This document shows positions 10,933-20,668 of a stretch of DNA of 64,000 nucleotides, in pieces. The stretch is from Pelobates cultripes (lineage: Eukaryota > Chordata > Amphibia > Anura > Pelobatidae): NCBI GenBank assembly GCA_933207985.1, contig OW240913.1, forward strand, positions 268,373,134-268,437,133. The letters are read 5' to 3'. A program made the translations under genes and the position numbers. Positions within the stretch are counted from its first letter, which is position 1. The number at the start of each line of letters is the position of its first letter. The notes under the pieces are model-generated. The model was not told where the DNA came from. It ran no database searches and worked only from the letters and a program-made list of their open reading frames with translations.

Positions 10933-11390
10933 TGTGACGAAGTGCCCTTCGCCACTTGTGCCTGGAGAGGACTGCTTGCCCGCCTCTTGCCCTGTGACTA
11001 TGGCCCCTGGGATGTATTGCCCTTTAAAGACATGATTTGGGCATAATGGGTTTGTGTTGTGCTGCTGCTGGCCCTTTTAAGAACCATCTGGGGACATACT
11101 GTGGAGTTACTGGGTGGCCACCATTTCCTGTATCAGAAGCACATGGTGAGTACAATGGATGGCGGCCATTTTAACTCACAGACACTGTTTGGACTTTTCA
11201 ACACGGTGCCATCTCACCAGTATTTGGTGCACAGAGACATCGGGCAGTGGTTTTGGACTATACAGCAGGGGACACATTATACAGTGATTGTTTTTCATTT
11301 AGCCTGTATATGTTCTGCAGAATCTGCATTAAACTGTATTTTCCAAAGTACTGAACGGATCTGGGTGAATTTTGGATATGTGGTCCGCTG
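10933..11390 (+). repeat. LTR fragment of the TGTGACG family
   Basis: It starts TGTGACGAAGTGCCCTTCGCC and matches the 5' portion of the LTRs at 33105 (reversed) and 57687 (reversed), including CCCTGTGACTATGGCCCCTG. It runs without a boundary into R-U5 of the chromovirus LTR at 11391, so the 5' LTR of that element is chimeric. Confidence 0.65.
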
Positions 11391-11543
11391 ACCTCCGTGC
11401 TCCTGATCCTGGCTCGTCTGACTACCCGCTCTGGTGACTGACCCCTGCTTGCCTCCTGGACTTTGCTTTTGGTGATTTCTTTGTTGTTTATTAAATAAAG
11501 GTGTTTTTGCATCTAGATCTGTCTCTGTCTGGTTCCTGGTTCC
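11391..11543 (+). repeat. Truncated 5' LTR of the chromovirus
   Basis: From GCTGACCTCCGTGCTCC to GGTTCCTGGTTCC it matches the last 150 bp of the 3' LTR (about 16112-16266), including TTAAATAAAGGTG (poly(A) signal). The upstream two thirds of the LTR and the terminal TGACA are missing. The gag start codon follows immediately, with no primer-binding site. Confidence 0.85.
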
Positions 11544-12482
11544 ATGAATACAGATGGTACAGGCAATACACCTATACCTAACCTATTTACCCGGTGGGAC
11601 CAGCAGAACCACCATTTGGACCAGTATGCCAATCTGAATCCAAAACCCGGCCAGCCTGCGATTGCGGCCGACTCTGCCTCACTTCCTGTTCTAGCACCGG
11701 TTGTAGCCTCCGAACCTGTTGCGGCTAGAGGAATGACTGGGTCTGTCCCGCTCCTTCAGTATTTTGGGGGCAACCCAGCTCAGTGCAAAGAATTTATAAA
11801 TCAGGTTAAAGGATACCTTGAAATGCTGCCCCAGGCATTTCCTACAGACAGCGACAAAGTCCGGTTCATGATTTCTTTGCTGTCTGAAAAAGCCCTAGCT
11901 TGGGCAAAACCTCTCTGGGAGGCAGAGAGGCCCATCATTTACAATTACCCTGAATTTGTTGCGTCCTTTAAAAGGGTTTTTTATATTCCAGCTCGCTCCA
12001 CCCCTACTGCCAAACAACTCATGTCTAATACTCAGGGCACGAAAACTATTGTTGAGTATGCCAGTGAATTCCGTACCAGGGCAGCAGAGGGTGGCTGGAA
12101 TAACGAGATTCTTGTGGCTGCCTTTGCACAGGGGCTATCCGATGTAATGAAAAATGAGATTGCAGGCAGAGAATTACCTAAAGATCTCGAGGAACTGATA
12201 TCATTTGTCACCCTCATTGACATCAGACTCCGAGAGAGATCCTCATCCAGGGAGCGCCTGCGGAGGCCTCCAGTATGTTTGGCACCGAGCTTTTCCTGCC
12301 CACCCAAACCTCCCTCACCTCCCATGCCTCCTGGTCCTGAGTCCTCTGTCGGTGTGGAGCCGAGGCGGTTAGGCTTCTCACGCCTCTCTGTCGAGGAGAG
12401 AGCCTTTAGGAGGAGGGAGGGCCTGTGCCTATACTGCGGACACCACGGTCACATATTAAAATTTTGCCCAATTGTCCGGTAA
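11544..12482 (+). CDS. Chromovirus gag polyprotein
   Basis: A 312-residue open frame. Residues of about 65-220 match the capsid-like region of vertebrate Ty3/gypsy Gag (blocks such as FGGNPAQCKEFINQ and ALAWAKPLWE). A Pro-rich linker leads to one zinc knuckle, CLYCGHHGHILKFC (C-X2-C-X4-H-X4-C), at about residues 294-308. Gag forms the particle and binds RNA. It overlaps pol by 58 bases, with pol in the -1 frame, suggesting ribosomal frameshifting. The ATG used lies directly at the truncated LTR, so the true N-terminus may be lost or altered. Confidence 0.9.
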   Translation: MNTDGTGNTPIPNLFTRWDQQNHHLDQYANLNPKPGQPAIAADSASLPVLAPVVASEPVAARGMTGSVPLLQYFGGNPAQCKEFINQVKGYLEMLPQAFPTDSDKVRFMISLLSEKALAWAKPLWEAERPIIYNYPEFVASFKRVFYIPARSTPTAKQLMSNTQGTKTIVEYASEFRTRAAEGGWNNEILVAAFAQGLSDVMKNEIAGRELPKDLEELISFVTLIDIRLRERSSSRERLRRPPVCLAPSFSCPPKPPSPPMPPGPESSVGVEPRRLGFSRLSVEERAFRRREGLCLYCGHHGHILKFCPIVR

Positions 12483-15400
12483 AGGGCCCGTACCCAAGAT
12501 ACTGTCAGGGGCAGATCTTGGGGGGTCTTTCTGCAGACCCAGAGATAAATAAGGACAAACCCTTGGTGCCTATTATCCTCTCCTGGCCGGAGTCATCCAT
12601 TAAAACCCGGGCATTTCTTGATTCTGGGGCCGCAGGCTTGTTTATAGATTGTGCATTTGCATCAGAGCACTCTATACCCTTACAGCCTCGCAACTCCCCA
12701 CTAGCTTTCGAAGCCATCGATGGCCGACCTATACAGCCAACCCTCGTGACCCAGGAAACCGTGCCCATATCTCTGGCTGTAGGGGCTCTACATCATGAGA
12801 TGATCCAATTCCAGGTCATTTCCTCTCCATACTACCAGGTTGTTTTGGGATACCCTTGGCTACAGAAGCATAACCCCACAATTGATTGGCGCAAATCTGA
12901 GATATTATCTTGGTCCCAGCAATGCTCATTTTCCTGTCTCCGGAAACCGGTCAAAGTTTTGGGCACAATTTCTGCCTCTTCCTTACCCGCTGAGTACCAA
13001 GAATTCCAAGATGTATTTGACAAAGGTCAAGCTAGCGTTCTGCCACCACACCGTCCGTATGACTGTGGTATCGAACTCCAACCTGGTGCCAATCCTCCCC
13101 GTGGACGGGTTTACCCGCTGTCTGTAGCAGAGAATCGAGCCATGGAGGAGTATGTTACTGATGCATTGTCAAAGGGATTCATTCGGAAGTCATCTTCTCC
13201 TGCCGGGGCCGGCTTTTTCTTTGTGAAAAAGAAGAGTGGTGAGTTGAGACCCTGTATCGACTATAGGGGTCTCAATCGCATTACTATTAAGAATGCCTAC
13301 CCCATTCCATTGATCACTGAGTTATTTGACCGCCTCAAGGGAGCAACGGTCTTCACTAAACTTGATCTGAGAGGGGCATATAATCTCGTCCGGATAAAAG
13401 AGGGCCACGAATGGAAAACCGCATTTAACACCAGGAGCGGGCATTACGAATACCTAGTAATGCCCTTTGGTCTTTGCAACGCTCCGGCGGTTTTCCAGGA
13501 ATTTATAAATGACGTCCTGCGAGATATGCTGCAGCAATGTGTGGTGGTTTATCTTGATGATATTCTTATCCATTCCACATCTCTCGAGAACCACCACGCA
13601 GACGTTTCTAGTGTTCTACAGAGACTTAGAGAAAATAATCTGTTCTGTAAATTGGAGAAATGTGAGTTCAATTGCAAACAGGTCACATTCTTGGGCTATG
13701 TTATCTCTGATACTGGATTCTCTATGGACCCAGAAAAACTTTCTGCTGTACTAAAATGGCCTCGACCTACGGGTCTTCGCTCTATACAGCGTTTTCTTGG
13801 CTTCGCCAATTATTATCGGAAGTTCATACGCAACTTTTCCTCCTTGGTTAAACCACTCATGGATATGACCAGGAGAGATGCTGATCCACAGCATTTTTCA
13901 CAGGAAGCCATTTCTGCCTTTGAATCGCTCAAAGTCGCCTTTGCTGCTGCTCCTATACTGGCACACCCTAACCCTGCCTTACCATTCATTCTTGAAGTCG
14001 ATGCGTCTGAGACAGGAGTAGGCGCCCTCCTGTCTCAACGTCCTAACCCAGAGAGCTCCAGGCATCCGTGCGGGTATTTCTCGAAGAAATTAAACCCGGC
14101 GGAATGCAATTACCAGATTGGTGATAGAGAACTTCTAGCCATAATATTAGCTCTCAAAGAATGGAGGCACCTTCTTGAGGGCACTTCAGTGCCAATTCTC
14201 ATCCTCACAGACCACAAGAATCTGACATATCTTTCTGAAGCTAAGCGACTTTTCCCCAGACAAGCTAGATGGGCTCTTTTCCTATCAAGATTCAATTATG
14301 TGGTTTCTTACTTGCCCGGTACTAAAAACATTCAGGCTGATGCCTTGTCTCGACAGTTCTCCCCTCCATCTAGAGAGGAGATAACCCCTACTCCTGTGAT
14401 TCCTCCGGATCATATACTGGCCACCATCCGTACTAGCCTCACCTCACACCTAGGCGAGGAGATTCTGGCTGCACAAAGTAATGCTCCTCCAGAGAAACCT
14501 AATGGCCGTTGTTTTGTACCTATCCATCTCCGTACTAAATTATTAAGTACTTATCACAACTCCAAAGCAGCTGGACATCCAGGCAAAAAACAATTAATCT
14601 GGTCCGTCTCTCGGCAATTTTGGTGGCCTAGTCTCCGTTCGGATGTCACTGCTTTTGTAGCTGCCTGTCCTGTATGCGCCCAAAATAAAACCCCACGACA
14701 CCCTCCAGTGGGTCTCCTGCAAACCATACCTAATGGTGAACGACCCTGGACCCACTTGTCCATGGATTTTATCGTAGATCTTCCGGTCTCCCGTGGCAAT
14801 ACAGTCGTTCTCATGGTTGTTGATCGATTCTCAAAGATGTCGCATTGCATTCCCTTGAAAAGACTACCAACTTCTCAGGAACTTGCAACAATTTTTGCTC
14901 GGGAGGTCTTTCGTTTGCATGGGTTACCCAAAGTGATAATCTCAGATAGGGGTAGCCAGTTTGTGTCCAGATTTTGGAGAGCTTTTTGTACACAAATGGG
15001 AATTCAGCTCTCCTTCTCCTCTGCCTACCACCCGCAATCCAATGGTGCCGCGGAACGAGCTAACCAAACACTGGAACAGTTTCTGCGTTGCTACATTTCT
15101 GACCACCAGAACAACTGGTCTGATCTGCTACCCTGGGCGGAGTTTGCCCACAATAGTGCGATTAATGCCTCTTCCCGGCTATCCCCGTTCTTGGCGAACT
15201 ATGGCTTTCAACCGTCCATATTGCCTGATACATTCATGCCACAAGGGATACCGGCATTGGAGGAACATCTCAGGGAACTCCGTTCCACTTGGGTGCAGGT
15301 TCAGAACTCTTTGCAACGCGCAATGCAGAACTACAAACTCCAGGCCGACCGCAGACGCCTTCCTGCACCTACCTATCAAGTCGGAGAGAGGGTCTGGCTG

Positions 15401-15829
15401 TCTTCTCGCAACCTACGGCTCCGTGTTCCCTCACAAAAACTGGCACCCCGATACGTTGGGCCATTTCGTATACTTCGAAGGGTTAACCCTGTAGCTTACG
15501 CACTTGACCTTCCTGCTAACATGCGCATCTCTAATGTATTCCATGTTTCCCTCTTGAAACCATTGGTATGTAATCGTTACACCACCTCAGTACCACGTCC
15601 ACGTCCTGTTCCGGTTGACAATCATGAGGAATATGAAATACGCAGCATCATTGACTCACGAGTCTTCAGAGGACAGATCCAATACTTGGTGCACTGGAAA
15701 GGGTACGGTCCAGAGGAACGCTCCTGGGTTCCAGCCTCTGATGTCCATGCACCATCCCTCCTTCGTTCCTATCACGCTCGCTTCCCCATGAAGCCCGGAC
15801 CCACCAGCAGAAATGGGGGGAGTCGTTGA
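12425..15829 (+). CDS. Chromovirus pol polyprotein (PR-RT-RH-INT-chromodomain)
   Basis: An uninterrupted 1134-residue frame. In order: aspartic protease (FLDSGAAG, about residues 64-71); reverse transcriptase with PFGLCNAPAVF and the YLDD box (about 375); RNase H (EVDASETGVGALLSQ, TDHKNLTYL); integrase with its zinc-binding region (CPVCAQ), MDFIVDLP, SDRGSQF and HPQSNGAAERANQ; and a C-terminal chromodomain (about 1068-1120; YEIRSIIDSRV, YLVHWKGYGPEERSWVP). The chromodomain places it in the chromovirus branch of Ty3/gypsy and would direct integration to marked chromatin. The first ATG lies inside gag, consistent with expression by frameshift. The intact frame suggests recent activity, although the 5' end of this copy is damaged. 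Confidence 0.95.
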   Translation: MPILRTPRSHIKILPNCPVKGPYPRYCQGQILGGLSADPEINKDKPLVPIILSWPESSIKTRAFLDSGAAGLFIDCAFASEHSIPLQPRNSPLAFEAIDGRPIQPTLVTQETVPISLAVGALHHEMIQFQVISSPYYQVVLGYPWLQKHNPTIDWRKSEILSWSQQCSFSCLRKPVKVLGTISASSLPAEYQEFQDVFDKGQASVLPPHRPYDCGIELQPGANPPRGRVYPLSVAENRAMEEYVTDALSKGFIRKSSSPAGAGFFFVKKKSGELRPCIDYRGLNRITIKNAYPIPLITELFDRLKGATVFTKLDLRGAYNLVRIKEGHEWKTAFNTRSGHYEYLVMPFGLCNAPAVFQEFINDVLRDMLQQCVVVYLDDILIHSTSLENHHADVSSVLQRLRENNLFCKLEKCEFNCKQVTFLGYVISDTGFSMDPEKLSAVLKWPRPTGLRSIQRFLGFANYYRKFIRNFSSLVKPLMDMTRRDADPQHFSQEAISAFESLKVAFAAAPILAHPNPALPFILEVDASETGVGALLSQRPNPESSRHPCGYFSKKLNPAECNYQIGDRELLAIILALKEWRHLLEGTSVPILILTDHKNLTYLSEAKRLFPRQARWALFLSRFNYVVSYLPGTKNIQADALSRQFSPPSREEITPTPVIPPDHILATIRTSLTSHLGEEILAAQSNAPPEKPNGRCFVPIHLRTKLLSTYHNSKAAGHPGKKQLIWSVSRQFWWPSLRSDVTAFVAACPVCAQNKTPRHPPVGLLQTIPNGERPWTHLSMDFIVDLPVSRGNTVVLMVVDRFSKMSHCIPLKRLPTSQELATIFAREVFRLHGLPKVIISDRGSQFVSRFWRAFCTQMGIQLSFSSAYHPQSNGAAERANQTLEQFLRCYISDHQNNWSDLLPWAEFAHNSAINASSRLSPFLANYGFQPSILPDTFMPQGIPALEEHLRELRSTWVQVQNSLQRAMQNYKLQADRRRLPAPTYQVGERVWLSSRNLRLRVPSQKLAPRYVGPFRILRRVNPVAYALDLPANMRISNVFHVSLLKPLVCNRYTTSVPRPRPVPVDNHEEYEIRSIIDSRVFRGQIQYLVHWKGYGPEERSWVPASDVHAPSLLRSYHARFPMKPGPTSRNGGSR

Positions 15830-15840
15830 GGGGGAGGTAC
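15828..15840 (+). promoter_or_regulatory. Polypurine tract of the chromovirus
   Basis: GAGGGGGAGGTAC spans the pol stop codon end and abuts the 3' LTR. Confidence 0.75.
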
Positions 15841-16274
15841 TGTCAGGGTTTCTTTGCTGTTTTAAACAGCCACCCTTCCTTTTTCAGTGTCTGAGGTTTC
15901 AGCTGTAATTAACTATCAGCTCCTTCAGCATGTTGCCACGGTTACTCACCTGAGAATAATAATCAACCCTGCTGCTAATCAGTTCAGCCTATTTAAGCAG
16001 CTAATCCCAGAACCTCCTTGCCCTTGCGTGGTTTCCTGTCCCCCAGAAGTCTCCTTGTTCCTGTGTTTCCTGTTTGCTCCTGGTTCCTGACTCTGGCCTT
16101 GTTCCTGACTCCGCTGACCTCCGTGCTCCTGATCCTGGCTCGTCTGACTACCCGCTCTGGTGACTGACCCCTGCTTGCCTCCTGGACTTTGCTTTTGGTG
16201 ATTTCTTTGTTGTTTATTAAATAAAGGTGTTTTTGCATCTAGATCTGTCTCTGTCTGGTTCCTGGTTCCTGACA
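15841..16274 (+). repeat. Chromovirus 3' LTR (434 bp)
   Basis: It begins TGTCAGGGTTTC after the polypurine tract and ends GGTTCCTGACA. It contains TATTTAAGCAG (TATA-like) and TTAAATAAAGGTG. Its last 150 bp recur at 11391-11543. No target duplication can be tested because the 5' end is chimeric. Confidence 0.9.
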
Positions 16275-16712
16275 CTGTCATGGTGTGTGTCTGTCATGGT
16301 GTGTGTGTCTGCAATGGTGTGTGTGTGTGTCTGTCTGTTTGTCATGGTGTGGGTGTGTGTCTATCTGTCATGGTGTGGGTGTGTGTGTCTATCTGTCATG
16401 GTGTGGGTGTGTCTGTGTCATGGACTTTCTGTGTCGTGGTGTGTGTCTGTGTCATGGTGTGTGTGTCTGTGTCATGGACTGTCTGTGTCATGGTGTATGT
16501 CTGTGTCATGGTGTGTGTATGTGTCATGGTGTGTGTCTGTGTCATGGTGTGTGTTGGTCATGATGTGTGTGTTTGTGTCTGTGTCTGTATCATGGTGTGT
16601 GTGTCTGTCTGTGTCATGGTCTTTCTGTCGAGGTATGTGTGTGTCTGTCATGGTGTGTGTGTCTGTCATGGTGTGTGTGTCTGCAATGGTGTGTGTGTGT
16701 CTGTGTGTTTTT
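16271..16712 (+). repeat. GT-rich minisatellite
   Basis: A degenerate array of TGTCATGGTGTGTGTCTG-like units, about 18 bp each. The long Val/Cys/Met-rich frames on both strands are translations of this array and were not called. Confidence 0.85.
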
Positions 16713-16759
16713 TAAAATTAGTGTTTTTACTAACCTTTTTTTTTTTCCGCGCCATGCTG

Positions 16760-17100
16760 GTCTCCCCTCGACTGGCCCTGCCTCTATGGCTGAGATCATC
16801 AAGCTTGCCATAGGATTGGTTGCAAAACGCTACACCAATCAGCATCTCCTCATAGAGATGCATTAAATCAATGTATCTCTATGGGGAACCTTCAACAGCT
16901 CCAGAGCGTGGATGCCCTGAATGTAGGTGCTGCACACTGTGAGGCACTGACACAGGAAGCAACTCTAGTGACCTGTCTGAGTGACTGTCACTAGCGGTGT
17001 CACTTGGAAGCAATGTTAACACTGCCTTTTCTCTGAAAAATCAGTGTTTACATTGAAAAACCTGCAGGGACAGACTATAAACACCAGAACCACTACATTA
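16760..17100. mobile_element. TTAA-family MITE fragment
   Basis: It contains the internal blocks shared with the MITEs at 46497 and 59050: GGCTGAGATCATCAAGC, CTCCTCATAGAGATG with its inverted partner, CAGTGTTTACATTG and ACACCAGAACCACTAC. Intact TTAA termini are not seen. Confidence 0.55.
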
Positions 17101-17152
17101 AGCTGTGTGTGTGTGCGCCTGCTAGTGAGCTTGCTTGCTTGCATGTATGTGT

Positions 17153-17535
17153 GTGTGTGTCTGCTAGTGAGTGAGCTTGTGTTTTTATGTCAATGAGCGT
17201 ATGTATTTCAGTGAGATTGTTTGTCTATGAGGCTGTGTATCAATGAGCTTGTGTGTCTCAGTGAGATTGTCTGTGTCTGCATGTGAGTATGCTTACTGTA
17301 TAATTAAATGTTTTACTATGAAAGGATTTATTAGAAAAAGCTCAATCATCTGGGGTGGCAAGACATAGCCTTACATATTACATGCGACAATATATGGCGC
17401 ATTGACTTATGAGGCTGGCATATATTTTTTTTCCAGGGCTGCTTTGTATCCCCAGTCCGGCCCTGCACACACCACTCCAATGGGCAGAAGTGGTCTGGGT
17501 GCTTGGAGTGTCCCTTTAAAGAATCAGAGCCTACT
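17153..17535 (+). repeat. Local duplication, copy 1 left part
   Basis: Near-identical to 20667-21083, from GTGTCTGCTAGTGAGTGAGC through GAGTGTCCCTTTAAAGAATC to GAGCCTACTATAT. Copy 2 has an added AT microsatellite. The Trp/Cys ORFs here are not genes. Confidence 0.8.
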
Positions 17536-17699
17536 ATATGTTGTTCTGAATATTGTGAGTTGACAATTGTCACCTATATATTTTATATATTTGGACTTAC
17601 AGTGTTATGCTATGGAATCTGTTTTATCTTTTTAGGTCCATTTAACATATACCAAGGATCAAAAGTGTATAAGTATTATCTATTTATTTTTCACACAAA

Positions 17700-18072
17700 G
17701 ATCTTTTTAGTGTCCTTTTGGCTGAGATCGTCAAACGTTATGATCTCAGCCAATCCAATGCTTTCCCGTAGGAAAGCATTGGGAGGCTATTGCGTATGCA
17801 TGGCAAAGTGCCACACTGAGCCAATCAGGAACTCCTCATAGAGATGATTTGAATCAATGCATCTCTATGCATCTCTATGAGGAACGATCAGCGTCTCCAT
17901 GCAGAGCATGGAGACGCTGAATGTCAGTGCTGACACAAGAATCACCTCTAGTGGCCATCTGAGTGGCTGCCACTAGAGGTGTTTCTCGGCAGCAATGTTA
18001 AGTGTTCACATTGAAAAGCCTGCAGGGACATTAAGCTGTAGTCGTTTTGGTTAGTATAACGTCGCTTTAACA
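17700..18072. mobile_element. TTAA-family MITE fragment
   Basis: It shares GGCTGAGATCGTCAAACG, an AATGCTTTCC/GGAAAGCATT hairpin, CATCTCTATGAGGA and CCACTAGAGGTG blocks with other MITEs here, ending CGCTTTAACA. It lies in the part of copy 1 that is absent from copy 2 of the local duplication. Confidence 0.5.
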
Positions 18073-18261
18073 CTGATCTTTTATTTATTTTTTCTGAATC
18101 CCTAAGTCACAGTAAAACCACCAATCTCTATGAAAAGTTTTGGACTGGAGGTTTGTATTGACTGATTTTCTATAAGAAGGATTTGAATCGGCAAACAATC
18201 GAGTCAGAGTAGGAAAAAAAAATGTGGCTTTTGGTATAAATATGTTTTCTCAGAATAGTCT

Positions 18262-18580
18262 TGGTCTGAATAAAATTATAGTTATAACAAAAAATGAATG
18301 AATTGAGTGTCATTCTCTTTTTAATACATTTCTCTGTCTACGTGACCCGATCTTTAGGTAGAGTACAACACCTCATATAGATTCTATACATCTAATATAT
18401 TAGTGACCCTGTGGATGCTTTGCAAACAGAGTAATCTAATCTGACTATGCCCCTCCTTCCAACATGACTCATGATAAAATGAAGGCCATCATATTCTTCT
18501 CATATTACAGGCTGCTTCTCATTGATTTACAGAGCTGCTGCACAGAGCATTGTGTAAGTATGAGGTAACCTTTGCAGTTT
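18262..18580 (+). repeat. Local duplication, copy 1 right part
   Basis: Matches 21084-21400 (from GGTCTGAAT to AACCTTTGCAG) with few differences. Copy 2 joins this block directly to the left part, lacking about 726 bp. Confidence 0.8.
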
Positions 18581-19177
18581 AGAATTTTTCTATAATTATG
18601 AGAAAACACAGCCTGTATCCTAATAAATGTGAATTGTTTTCCGTGCTGGCTGCTGTGTTACTGCTAATTACTCCATGACCGATTGGCTTTCTCCAGAATG
18701 CTTTGTGTGTGTCAGCTGCAAGAGAGTATATTTATAGACTGTTCATTGCACACAGAAATTCAGTAGTGTTTTCCTATGTGTAGTATCAAAAGCATATATA
18801 TATATGATAATTGGTTTAGTTGGTTTTACTGTTAACCCCGTGAGTGTTGATTGCAGTCTCTGCCGTCATAACAATATTGTTTTTATAGTTAAACTGTCAT
18901 ATATAAGTTGTTGGTTTTTTCCTGACACGCAAGTAAATGCCTGTGCACAGCATTATAGACGGAATGTCAAGCGCTTATGGCACAATTTACCTCGGTAAAT
19001 AGATCAATAAAGTTTACAGGAATGAGGAAATTAGTAATTGTTATTTTCAGAGAATTGGTAAATAATAACAGAAAAATATGGATAGATTCAGCCCTAAATT
19101 GTTTTAAACAACTTTCATTACAATATTTAAAATTATAAAGGGCTATAAAAACACAATGATGTATTAGAATGCAGTGA
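18581..19177. other. Non-coding stretch
   Basis: AT-rich unique-looking sequence; no gene or clear repeat. Confidence 0.4.
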
Positions 19178-19290
19178 GCAGAGCTGCAGACCATGTGTCT
19201 CGCGAGAACTGGCCAATCAGAGCATTGCCGTGGGTTACCACGGCAACGCTCTGACATTTCGCAAGATTACATGGTCTGCGGAGCTGCAGA
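19178..19290. repeat. Palindromic hairpin element
   Basis: GAGCTGCAGACCATGT at the left is mirrored by ACATGGTCTGCGGAGCTGCAG at the right. The middle holds AGAGCATTGCCGTGG paired with CCACGGCAACGCTCT. It is probably a short terminal-inverted-repeat element. Confidence 0.6.
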
Positions 19291-19359
19291 CCAGAAGTAA
19301 TGGCCACCGGACCACCAGGGAGCCCACTGGACCACCAGGGAGTAAAGATAGGCTCTCTC

Positions 19360-19615
19360 ACCCCCCCTACCACTCTCAGCCTCATCACCCCCCACCACCC
19401 TCAGCCTCACCCCCACCACCCTCAGGCTGGAGCACCACCCCCACCACCCTCAGCATCACCCCCCACCACCTCAGCCTCACCACCTCCTACCGCCCTCAGC
19501 ATCACCCCCATCACCATCCCACCACCCCACCACCCTCGGCCTCACCACCCCCCCACCCTCAGCATCACCCCCACCACCCTCAGCCTCATCACCCACCACC
19601 ACCCACAGCCAGGGC
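19360..19615 (+). repeat. C-rich minisatellite
   Basis: Repeated CACCACCCTCAGCCTCACC-like units of 20-25 bp. Pro/His-rich ORFs here are repeat translations. Confidence 0.8.
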
Positions 19616-19757
19616 CGCCATCAGGGGGTGACAACCGTGACAGTTGTCACGGGCCCGGCGGCCCTGGGGGGCCCGGACTGCTCTGGCAGTCCTGGGCCCC
19701 ACTTTCCCTCTCTGCACACATAGATAGCGAATCTCGCTATCTATGTGTGCAGCCGCG

Positions 19758-19965
19758 GGCCCCCGGCTCCCTGTTACCGCAGAGGGGGCCCAGCCAGGCA
19801 GCACACAGCTTCTCCTCCTGTCTTCTCTCTTCTAATAACTCTCGCGAGACCCGGTTACCATGGTAACGCTCCGCGGGTCTCGCGAGAGTTATGAGAAGAG
19901 GAGAAGCTGTGTGCTGCCTGGGCCCCCTCTGCGGACAGTAACAGGGAGCCGGGGGGGCCCACCCA
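19758..19965. repeat. Long GC-rich inverted repeat (about 90-bp arms)
   Basis: The left arm runs from CCCCCGGCTCCCTGTTACCG to CTCTCGCGAGACCC, the right arm from GGGTCTCGCGAGAG to ACAGGGAGCCGGGGG. A spacer of about 22 bp is itself palindromic (GGTTACCATGGTAACG). A smaller perfect palindrome, CACACATAGATAGCGA and its complement, precedes it at about 19717-19752. It would fold as a strong hairpin, probably a foldback/MITE-type element. Confidence 0.75.
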
Positions 19966-20124
19966 CCGACCATCCCACCCACCGACCATCCCACCCACCG
20001 ACCACCACAGATGGAAGCTCCCCACTCCCTGGATACAGGTAAGCAGGGAGGGGGGAGAAACATTTAATTAAATTAATTAAAAATTAATGTTAAAATGCCC
20101 CTTCCTCCCCCTCCCGCCCCAGAT

Positions 20125-20206
20125 TGCACATTTACACAACACACACTGCATACACTAACACAACACACACTGCATACACTAACACAACACACACACACAC
20201 ACTGCA
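20125..20206 (+). repeat. ACACACTGCATACACTA minisatellite running into an assembly gap
   Basis: The units match the large array at 59850-60785, and the preceding AT-rich flank (TAATTAAATTAATTAAAA) also resembles the flank there. The array is cut by the N run. Confidence 0.8.
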
Positions 20207-20306
20207 NNNNNNNNNNNNNNNNNNNNNNNNNNNNNNNNNNNNNNNNNNNNNNNNNNNNNNNNNNNNNNNNNNNNNNNNNNNNNNNNNNNNNNNNNNNNNN
20301 NNNNNN
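20207..20306. other. Assembly gap (100 N)
   Basis: Exactly 100 undefined bases, a conventional size for a gap of unknown length, lying inside a minisatellite that probably could not be assembled. Confidence 0.99.
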
Positions 20307-20564
20307 CCCCCTTTAATTAATTCACCCCCCCTTTAATTCACCCCCCCACCCCCTTTAATTAATTCAATTAATCCCAGACATAAAATATCTAGCGGTACTC
20401 ACATTTCAAGGATTCCTTGCCGAGTCCGACCACTGGGAGCCTCACCGCCCGGAAATGGATCCTTCCGCTGAAGATCCATGAAGGCAGACTGACGGCGCTG
20501 CAAAATGTCGTCATCACGTTGCGCGACGCTCCTCCTACAGCAGAAGAAGGAAGTCTCGCCGCAA

Positions 20565-20668
20565 AGGTACAATGCCTAGGTTTTATTTTCGGGGTAGGGC
20601 TTATATTGCAGCCCACCCCGAAAATCCGACTAGGGCTTATTTTCGGGGGAGGGTTTATTTTAGGGGTG
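20565..20668. repeat. Interspersed repeat with GGGCTTAT...TTTTCGGGG motifs
   Basis: Direct copies of GGGCTTAT and TTTTCGGGG blocks are arranged around CCACCCCGAAAATCCGAC. This resembles common vertebrate interspersed repeat ends, but the family is not assigned. Confidence 0.4.

Noticed and set aside
16227..16866. Long Cys/Val/Met-rich ORFs on both strands
   Set aside because: They are translations of a GT-rich minisatellite with no unique sequence, start context or family match.
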